Below, in pieces: positions 53,801 to 60,307 of a stretch of DNA of 64,000 bases; positions within the stretch are counted from its first letter, which is position 1, and every line of letters starts with the position of its first letter. Position numbers and translations under genes: made by a program. Source of the DNA: Branchiostoma floridae (lineage: Eukaryota > Chordata > Leptocardii > Amphioxiformes > Branchiostomatidae). The notes beneath the pieces were generated by a model. That model worked only from the letters and a program-made list of their open reading frames with translations. It was not told where the DNA came from and did no database searches. Where the stretch lies: the NCBI RefSeq assembly GCF_000003815.2, contig NC_049980.1:24237808-24301807 (forward strand), given 5' to 3'.

Positions 53801-56800
53801 AACAGTTGGAAAGTTATTCAGAACATGCTTCGAAGATCCCTAAAGGAGAACATTCAGTAAGGATAATACTCCAGATTGAAGAAGGGGCGTCATGACTAAT
53901 ACACTTACAATTATGATATGAACATTCTCAGTTCAAAGATACCAATCTCAGTAGGAGGAGTGACTCAACTTCATAAGGTTTCTTCCTCCCACCCTACTTC
54001 AGTTTTAAGATAAGGCACACCCAAAGTAAAAGTTCAAAGCAATTGAAAGACATGGGTGAAAGACTTGGGCATGAAGCAGGAGACCATGACTTGGTTCCTT
54101 GACCCTTTCTTCCCCATGTACACGTAGTCGTGCGCTGCATTTCCGAACTGACATTACATAGAAGTCTGAAGTGTGGGAAAGGAGCAGGAAGGGAGACATT
54201 CTCTCTCCTTGTCTGGCACTGTGACTGGTGCAAAACTTCACTACACGTGTAGCTGACAGGACCTTGTATGTCGCTCTGTTTTGTTACATAACTCTGGACA
54301 CAACATTGGCAGCAGTTCTGTTGACAACGGTATTCTTAAATTATTTCAAAGTCAAACCATTACAGCAAGATTACTTTGGTTTCAATGTGTAGCAAGCTAC
54401 TCCACTTTGATAGCAACCCCTGGAGAAGACAAAAACCTTATCAAAACAATACCCAGAATACAAGGGAACAGTCATTCTATGCAAATGACTGGATTTAGTT
54501 TTCTGCTTCAAGATTCATTACTTGAGCTTCATGAATCTGTATGAGAGTATAAAGGACTGTAATTCTATCTACATGCTCTATTTGTTGTCGCACTCTCCAG
54601 TTTGGAATAAAAGGTTAGCTTTCAAGTACATAATTTTCAGCCCAGATGGCACATAAAAAGTAATGAATAGAAAAAGAGGGGAAGGATTTGACTGCCACTT
54701 TCAATGTCTTGGATCTAACAAAAACTCAACATGTCTGCTAGGGTATTGGGATGTTGATCTTTACCCCAGCACATCCCTGTGGCACTGCAGGATAAAGACA
54801 TCCCTGCAGGGGAGCCACCAAATTAAGGCATCAGGAAGATGTGGCCAATTTCTCTGTCACCCTGCATTGCTGAAGGAGGAGACGTACACAGAAGCTACTA
54901 TGTTGTAATGCAAAGTGTCCAGCAGAATTTACATCTTTTTCACTACCTTCTGACGTATTTGAGGCCATCACATCTGAGAGTATACAAAGTCAGACTGCAG
55001 GCTATAATTTCAGCTAAAGCGTGATATAATAGCATGTCTGTGTACTTTCAAGTGAATAGAGTGAATGAATATTTTAATATTCAAAATAGTTTGGTCATTC
55101 AGTGGGAAATCAAGACCATTGAAGTTATCAAGAGTAAAGCTGTCTTAATCTTGTACACTTCCTTTACTGTGTATCATAATTACGAATCACTGTCTTGTTG
55201 TACAACAATTTCAGCAATCCTGCTTGATTTAAGACAGTCATTACACTCAGAGATCCATTACCCAGCAGGGAATGGTGATAATGCCATCATGGTGGTTAGA
55301 AAATGCCCATAAAACAGCAGTAAAGCAGCTTATGTGAGAAGCACAGAGATAAGAGATAAGATAACTTTATTCTGGTTGTTGTTTTTGCAACAATGCCAGT
55401 ATAAGTTGATATTTGATGGTTACAGAATAAAACTTCATGTCTACTAATCCAAAAATTTAGACTGCTTTCAGCACAATCTGAGCTAGTGGGGTTATGACCT
55501 GCTAAGTTTTGTATCCATATGATCCATATCAGGATACATTAAGATAAGCCTCATAAAGTTTAATGCATCTCCAAAATAGAGATTTCCTTGTCTCCTGTAT
55601 TTTCACACTTGTGTAACATCCATTGGCATAATACCGATGATCAACGCATCATTTTCTCCAGTTACATGTTGCTGTTACAGCTTACCTTTGCCACTTCTTC
55701 TGTGTAAATTATTTTGTCTCTCTGGTCCTGCTAAAAACACAATATCGTAATTGGAACACACCGCGGAATTGCACGGAGAACGGGCGCGTGGTTGGAAGGG
55801 GGTGCACTATACCGGTCGAACGAAACACGGCACAATTAACTGCCGCTATGTACCTTTATTCATCCTCTGTTGTTCCTTTCTTTCCTGTTAGTAGTTGCAC
55901 AAAACAAAAATCTGCATGAGCATACAAAAAGTCATGAGAAAATGGGCGTATACTGACAAGAATTTTCTTTTAATTTTGGTCCGTCACAACCGCTATGACG
56001 TAAAACTTTACTGCTGGCCGTAGCATTAAAAATGGCGGGAAAATGGCGGCGTACGTTCAATTTGACCCATTCAGCCGTAGATCCGGGCTATTATGCAACG
56101 GTTCCTCACACTTTTACACGAGTTGTAGGTCACCAAAAGAAATTCAAGATTGCTGTTGAATCATGCTCGTCTTGTGCCGTGAGCACATGTGATTATTATC
56201 TACAAATCTGGCGATGAACGTGACAGTGTGTTTGTCCCACGACAAGCTCGCCAGCCCCGAAAATGACCTGAAAACTTTTGGCCTTGTTGTCTTCGAATGC
56301 ATTGTTATCGATGCTTTGTAAATTATGTATTGGACACCTAGACGTCTGAAGTGTGCATACCTCAGAAATAACTATTGTTGCATGTGTAGATCTCTTTAAG
56401 TTCCACTATTTTTAATCGACCGGTATAAGGCTTATGACCGGTATTATGCCAATGCATGTTACTACTAGAGAATAAATTGCTATGATCCTATCAAAATAGA
56501 ACAGTGACTGCTTTGAATCAAAAGACGCTGGAAAGTGTACTTAAGAGAGTATCTGCTATACCTCAGAGTAGATCTCCCAACAGTTATTAAGGACAATGGT
56601 TACAACTTCCAAGATGTTGTCATTTTGGTCAGAGCTTATTTCACACCTGCCAGGGATGAATACCAAAATGTTCCCAATGGGATAAAGTATGTTCTTAATG
56701 AAGTAAATAACACTCGGCATGGGAACTTCTTGTTAAGTCAGTTAGGTACACATACAGCAATAAAAATGTATACAGGGCAATGATGTAATGAAGGGTTCAC

Positions 56801-58769
56801 ACATACAATGTACATGTGTATCAAGTTCTGCAACACAATCTAGTAAAGATGTACATACTGAAGATAAGAAATACTAAATACATCTACAGCAATTGAACAT
56901 TTATTAGTAATTTTAACAGTTTGCAAGAAAAGACTAAAGAACAACATAACAAATAGTTTCACATTGATCAAAGTCTATGAACAGTGGTACAATCTTGAGT
57001 AAACAGTACCATATACAAATGTACAACCTCTAACTGGTCTGTACATTGATTTTAAGTGTGTGATTTCATCCACAATCATACAAGTAGTTGAAACCAGACA
57101 GCTCTACAGTAAGATTCATCCATGACCTTCATGAAGCCTGTGTGCTACAGGTGAGGAATCAGGTGTGAAACACCCATTAACCCCCTGGGTATAAATCTTA
57201 CTTTACTTGTGCCTGGCTGCATCCACTGCTTAACACCTGGTTGGGTGGGAAAATTACCCCACTTGACAGAGTTTTGTTTTTTAAACTGGATGTTTACTTG
57301 ACCCTTACCCCCTCCATTGTAATGTTTCCTTCCTGTGTCCCTTATGTAACATTGTATCTACTGACAGTCAATTGTAGTTAAATTCAGTCCATATACGTTC
57401 CATGTGTGTATTCATATATGTTCCTACAATTAATGACAAGAAAGAAAAATTGTGCATGTCTTGAAAAAATTTAAACCTAGTCTGTAACATTTTCTTATCA
57501 ACTCACCAATACCATAGAAAAACTTGTTTAATATAAATTTCTTATTAAGAAGGATTGGGAGTTCATCATAACCATCTTACAGTTGCCTGATGTTACTTGG
57601 GATGTGTAAATATAGTTTTAAACAAAAACAATACAATGGATCTACTCAAAGTATTAATAACACTGCAGGAGGCCAGGGGAAAATAAGTTTATTCAAGTGG
57701 TTTTAATGAGTGGTTGAACTAGTGATGACAATCTCATCTTATCTATACAGCACCACAGCAGCAACTGAGACCAATAATATACAATATGTTGAGCAGTGCA
57801 GCAGCACAGCCTAGCATCTAGCACTGATACTGCAGGAATATGCACTCATCAGGTAGGAGAGGTGTGGCAGTGTCAACACAGAAAAGAAAAATACCTTGGC
57901 CATCCTTCAGTTGATGACAGAATCACTTTGTTGGTCACAAAGCAGAAAGCAGGAAGAAATGTTCCCATGGTTTGTTTTTATTTCAACTCTACATACCAAC
58001 ACTAGAATAACATGCAAAAGCAACAAACAGCTTCTAATATCAAGTGCCACGCAAAGGTCACAATCATTCCATGTGTCATCTATGGTACTCATCAGATTTG
58101 ATCTATCTACTTGATTGTCATAATAACTTCAATTGTGCATCATATGTAGCTTGTAGAACATTAACATAACTGAACATTACAAATACTTGATACTAGTAAT
58201 ACTAATATTCTGGAATCAGTACATTAAATGCATTGTCAGACAATTATAATTTCATAGCAGTGTCTGTAACATTATACCCTAAAAGTGAAACAATGACTCA
58301 CCCAGGTTGCCCTTGTATCTGAGCTGGTTCCTGATGCTGAAGGTCACCACTGCCTTCTCATACTCCTTCTGGGAGTTCCCCATGGCCTGGGCAGTGACAT
58401 GAAGTCATCATATTATACATACATGTCACTCTCTTCAAACTATTGATTAAACTCTACAAAGAAATTATCTTCCTACTGAAACTGTTAGCACATGTAAAAT
58501 GTTGAAAAATAGTAGTTATTTGATGTAAGTAAATTATAAAAGTTAAGTATATGATATACAGATCCTCAACATTCCATATTCCCTCTTAAGTAGCAGGTAT
58601 GTTTGCCAAAATTAAGCCGTGTCCTAACTGACATGAACATAGAAATTGCATCTGATATTTTGATTATGGCAATGATGATCCTGTCAATGGTGTAAGAAAA
58701 GTAATTAATTCAGTTACTGATGGCACAATTATGATAGGGCACAAATTATTACAAGCAAATTCACAGTTC

Positions 58770-58826
<57 letters not shown>

Positions 58827-59227
58827 TTCTGAGTCTGTGTGCATACTTGCATGAGTGCATGTGAGCAATCATGTATCAGAATGTAGAACATCATACATAT
58901 AGTGTAATACTCATTTACTGTCTGGGGTACAGATCATGAGCATCCTGCACATGATAGAAGCAGAAATTTACAAGTTACAAACAACACAGCACACATCATG
59001 GACAAAACAGTAATGCTGTTATGACTCTCATTACCTACAACAACGTAGTCATAATCATATATACAGACTGTCATATATCGATTTTATAGATTTTATCTAT
59101 AATCATAAATATTTTGAAGCAGCTTTTCGCCCCCCCTCCCCATATTTTTTCTTACCTGTTTGACACTGGCCGGTAACTTGGCCCAGGTGTAGTTATGGCG
59201 TATATGGAATTCCACGTCAGCGTTCAT
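20814..59227 (-). CDS. FAM91A1: FAM91A1 orthologue, WDR11-complex / trans-Golgi vesicle capture protein
   Basis: Twenty minus-strand exons, all phase-compatible, encode 831 residues (human protein about 838): 59156-59227, 58302-58386, 32030-32239, 31689-31756, 31310-31423, 29171-29261, 28182-28244, 27797-27942, 27356-27468, 26726-26838, 26189-26298, 25991-26077, 25424-25632, 24953-25040, 24581-24649, 24007-24162, 22092-22161, 21564-21984, 21245-21314, 20814-20954. Diagnostic blocks are [19 protein letters not shown] (about residue 80), [68 protein letters not shown] and the C-terminal [15 protein letters not shown]. They span the N- and C-terminal FAM91 domains. Known role of the family: partner of WDR11 and C17orf75, and bound by TBC1D23 in tethering endosome-derived vesicles at the trans-Golgi. 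Residues about 635-720 (exon 18) are longer and more variable than the rest. Intron 2 (26 kb) contains another gene. Confidence 0.96.
22306..22805 (+). mobile_element. 3' end of a non-LTR retrotransposon (decayed LINE fragment) in FAM91A1 intron 17
   Basis: A 121-codon open frame (22306-22671) contains the pattern often found at the C-terminus of LINE polyproteins: [13 protein letters not shown], then [19 protein letters not shown] and a run of Glu/Lys-rich helix, i.e. a CCHC-type zinc-binding end. It stops at 22671 and is followed by about 130 bases of noncoding tail ending in a CAATAAACTTGATTGAAT sequence. The reverse transcriptase and endonuclease are absent, as in 5'-truncated LINE insertions. 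It lies antisense to the host gene. The exact clade (CR1/L2/RTE-like) is not resolved. Confidence 0.7.
24303..24485 (+). repeat. Dispersed repeat, copy 1
   Basis: This stretch in FAM91A1 intron 15 matches 45546-45710 over its length with small gaps. Shared blocks include TTCTGTCCCACTC, TTGTTTGG, CTGTCATT and the end CCTGGAGA..CCCTGGT. It is a decayed interspersed element of unknown class. Confidence 0.5.
26478..26690 (+). repeat. Possible decayed retroposon with (GAAA)-rich tail
   Basis: In FAM91A1 intron 10 a segment ends in CAATAAAGGAAG followed by a GAAA-rich run, and begins with AATCAATCTTTATTATAC, which looks like a polyadenylation-signal tail on the other strand. No coding remnant is visible. 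The class is uncertain. Confidence 0.3.
28527..29162. mobile_element. PIF/Harbinger-type MITE
   Basis: A 636-bp element with about 50-bp terminal inverted repeats (about 85% identical by eye) beginning GGCC(C/G)ACTT(C/T)AGACAG and containing ATAGTCGTGCGACTGTT. It is flanked by a 3-bp direct repeat TTA (28524-28526 and 29163-29165), the target duplication typical of PIF/Harbinger transposons. Internally there are further inverted GTCGCCGGCGAC and CGCGCGACT motifs. A short frame from ATG 28621 to TAG 28776 (51 codons, preceded by AAAATGGCGGG-like context) could be a remnant of the parent element's gene; I cannot assign it. It sits in FAM91A1 intron 6. Confidence 0.85.
29581..31331 (-). repeat. 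Minisatellite (about 24 units of 71-78 bp) built from the FAM91A1 exon 5/intron 5 junction
   Basis: CCCAGCCTACCTTGATGTC on the plus strand recurs about every 72 bases from 29610 to 31299. Read on the gene strand, each unit holds a copy of the last 24 bases of exon 5 (codons for YITEDDIK), the donor AAG|GTAGGCTGGGTG, and about 40 bases of intron ending near TACATGTATGGTACAGAT. The right-most copy (donor at 31309) is the true exon end; the other roughly 23 lie in intron 5. Variants differ by an inserted GCTT or a missing CTC, so higher-order blocks (for example 30131-30425 and 30426-30720) seem to have been copied together. Confidence 0.93.
31905..31997 (+). repeat. LINE-like 3' tail
   Basis: In FAM91A1 intron 3, a short segment rich in T and GTA triplets ends with TGCAATAAAATTCATTCATT, i.e. 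a polyadenylation-like signal followed by an ATTC repeat. This is the usual form of a severely 5'-truncated CR1/L2-type insertion. No coding part remains. Confidence 0.35.
32240..38129. other. Left part of FAM91A1 intron 2
   Basis: Nearly 5.9 kb of AT-rich DNA between FAM91A1 exon 3 and the stop codon of the nested FReD gene. Open frames near 34966-35287 occur on both strands but have no splice support or family resemblance. A minus-strand AATAAA (plus-strand TTTATT at 37964-37969) lies about 160 bases after the FReD stop and is its likely polyadenylation signal. Otherwise nothing recognisable. Confidence 0.5.
38130..51843 (-). CDS. Secreted coiled-coil protein with fibrinogen-related domain, nested in FAM91A1 intron 2
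   Basis: Five coding exons on the minus strand: 51187-51843 (coding part of an exon whose acceptor is at 51881), 50468-50548, 45754-45937, 38975-39137 and 38130-38619. Phases agree; the product is 524 residues. [15 protein letters not shown] at the start looks like a signal peptide. Residues about 80-300 are largely heptad-rich coiled coil with NDS, NTS, NVT and NNS glycosylation sequons. Residues 308-524 form a complete FRe[36 protein letters not shown], the calcium-site motif [18 protein letters not shown], and [10 protein letters not shown] at the stop. The NCA/GSC and RDC/VYC cysteine pairs are present; the Cys in FRVCEDSE is an extra one. Architecture matches angiopoietin/ANGPTL and other FReD lectins; ligand unknown. 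An in-frame upstream extension could make it a type II membrane protein instead, but I found no phase-compatible upstream ATG. Confidence 0.87.
43527..43565. repeat. Perfect 15-bp inverted repeat (hairpin)
   Basis: CAAGGAGGTTAAAGA and its exact complement are separated by 9 bases, and both arms are bordered outside by ATCTTAC in direct orientation. It lies in an intron of the FReD gene. The stem is too short for a normal microRNA precursor and there is no U-run after it. Confidence 0.6.
45546..45710 (+). repeat. Dispersed repeat, copy 2
   Basis: Matches 24303-24485 in the same orientation, sharing TTTTGTCCCACTC, TTGTTTGG, CTGTCATT and the terminal CCTGGAGA..CCCTGGT block. It ends about 45 bases from the FReD exon at 45754. 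Confidence 0.5.
45921..46039 (-). repeat. Tandem triplication of a splice acceptor in the FReD gene
   Basis: Three copies of a roughly 30-bp core lie at 45921-45950, 45969-45998 and 46010-46039 with spacings of 48 and 41 bases. Read on the gene strand, each has TATGTGTTTGCAG| or TGTGTTTGCAG| followed by the start of the exon (codons for V-R/Q-Y-N-V-T). The left-most copy is the true acceptor (exon ends at 45937). Using copy 2 would hit TAA within 12 bases of exon-like sequence; using copy 3 also leads to an early stop. Confidence 0.85.
46040..50467. other. FReD intron; GC-richer island at 47198-47480
   Basis: Mostly AT-rich intron. At 47198-47480 base composition turns clearly GC- and CpG-richer and both strands stay open for about 100 codons. 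No family is recognisable. It could be a regulatory island, a processed-pseudogene relic or an unrecognised exon. Confidence 0.4.
50912..51119. mobile_element. Palindromic MITE with CTGTAAATGCA ends and TA target duplication
   Basis: A 208-bp element begins CTGTAAATGCA and ends with the exact complement, flanked by TA on both sides (50910-50911, 51120-51121). The interior repeats the motif TTCGCGGTGGATTTAA in both orientations, so the whole element can fold back. TA duplication suggests Tc1/mariner-type mobilisation. It lies in an FReD intron 66 bases from the exon at 51187. Confidence 0.75.
51881..52620 (-). other. Probable 5' UTR exon and first intron of the FReD gene
   Basis: A donor AAAAAG|GTAATTTG (exon end at 52018) pairs with the acceptor at 51881, making a short first intron. 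The frame that is open in 52018-52134 (starting MNLWNSEKF) would reach a stop 8 codons into the next exon if spliced this way. It is therefore best read as upstream ORF or leader. A second upstream frame of 75 codons lies at 52218-52445. The true leader structure needs transcript evidence. Confidence 0.4.
52645..52795 (-). promoter_or_regulatory. Candidate promoter of the nested FReD gene
   Basis: In the direction of transcription (right to left) one meets a GC box GGGGCGGGGC (52781-52790), a perfect SRF CArG box CCTTATATGG (52734-52743), a CCAAT box (ACCAATCA, 52699-52706) and a TATA element GGTTATATACC (52647-52657). A start about 30 bases after the TATA would be near 52620. Order and spacing are those of a classical regulated RNA polymerase II promoter. 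The CArG box predicts serum-response-factor/myocardin control. Confidence 0.6.
52800..55685. other. Right-central part of FAM91A1 intron 2
   Basis: AT-rich DNA upstream of the FReD promoter. I found no exon with a protein resemblance, no RNA gene and no complete mobile element. Open frames here are short and uncorroborated. Confidence 0.45.
55686..55730 (-). other. Possible 45-nt cassette exon of FAM91A1
   Basis: On the minus strand TTTTTAG|CAGGACC ... GCAAAG|GTAAGC bounds 45 bases, a multiple of three. Placed between FAM91A1 exons 2 and 3 it keeps the frame open and would add 15 residues ([15 protein letters not shown]) inside a conserved helix. Exons 2 and 3 already join perfectly without it, so it is optional at most. 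It could also be leader sequence of the nested gene, or chance. Confidence 0.25.
56032..56783 (+). CDS. Possible small two-exon gene inside FAM91A1 intron 2, opposite strand
   Basis: A CpG-richer stretch (55750-56290) carries TGACGTAA (CRE-like) and AAAATGGCGG (YY1-like) just before ATG 56032 ([20 protein letters not shown]). A GT donor after 56128 leaves one base. An acceptor CTCCCAACAG| near 56585 supplies two, continuing as [20 protein letters not shown] to a TGA at 56781-56783, about 105 residues in all. The second part looks like ordinary protein in composition, but I do not recognise it. Alternative donors (such as GCC|GTGAGC) exist. Both the joining and the gene itself are tentative. 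Confidence 0.3.
58772..58826. repeat. (GT)n microsatellite
   Basis: About 27 GT units with one GC interruption near the middle, in FAM91A1 intron 1. Confidence 0.97.
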
Positions 59228-60307
59228 GATGGAACTTATTATATGTAGATACGAAAATGTTGGGAATGGTTCGTCTATGTTGTGATCAAAGGGAAAAATC
59301 TACACATTTAAAACCAAAACACTGAAGTTCCGCAGACGACCTGCCACCATCATGAAATGGATGAAAACGAGGCTGGCGTGAACCATGACCTTTTGAATGA
59401 CTTGGCGCGAAATGCGGTCTTTCCGTGTTACCTCTATCATGTCTATGATCTGTCCATATCTGGTCCTAGATACCGTAAAATTAAAAGGAGAAACGTTCAT
59501 GAGGATTTAATTTCGCCATAGGAAGACAACGAAGTGTCCCCGATGGTTTTAAGGCACGGTTTGATGTTGAAAAATGGGTGTTGACAAATTTTCGCGATGG
59601 ATGAGGTCAGTACGAAAAACGCGAACATAAAACCACCGCGAATCTTACAGTGTTTGCAATAACTCATTACAAAAACTAAAGATGCTATTCCCAAAATGAC
59701 GAATACTACGAAATCAATGATCAATTTCTGCTGACAGTAATTAGTAAATTTAGTGTCTTTTTGTATCACAGCGTTATTTGCTTGGTTCCTTTAATTCCAT
59801 GACGAATCAACGCCAATGTTAGCCTAAATATAAGCGGAAGCCAATATGCCGTAGATCTCAATATCCTTCAGTGAGGCTTCAGTGACTTGAGTGAGATAGA
59901 AAAAGATGGATGGAAAAGATTAAAGTTTCTTCATATCAGGGATGAAACAACGATTGCCAATGATTTCAAAGACGAGAAAAAAAGACACAACAAAGAACAA
60001 AATTGCAATATGAGGACCATGATTCTATGATATATGGATATCCGATAAAACCGATAATACCAGCTCATAGCCTCACGCACCAAAAAAAAGGCGCGGCTGT
60101 AACCATGGAGACGACCCCGATTGGATATCGATATCTTACCAAGTGGGTCAAAGGTGAACCCTGTCGAACGGCTGTTGGGTTTTGTTCAGGCCCCGGCCTG
60201 TCAGGCACAGATTCCTGCTACATGTTTAACGTTACAACAACGGCCAGAAACAACACGGACTCATCACAGTCGGCACTGTAAAGGAAGACACACCGTAGAT
60301 TGTAGAA
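59228..60307. promoter_or_regulatory. Head-to-head intergenic region between FAM91A1 and the RING gene
   Basis: About 1.08 kb separates the two start codons, so a shared bidirectional promoter region is likely. It contains scattered CpG, a decayed fold-back element (59467-59652) and, at 60099-60112, GTAACCATGGAGAC, which resembles an RFX X-box. I see no clear TATA box. Confidence 0.45.
59467..59652. mobile_element. Decayed relative of the palindromic MITE
   Basis: It begins ACCGTAAAATT and ends near AATCTTACAGT, with GGATTTAATTTCGCC and CGCGAACATAAAACCACCGC inside. These echo the ends and interior of the element at 50912-51119. The inverted repeats are degenerate. It sits 240 bases upstream of the FAM91A1 start codon. 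Confidence 0.5.
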
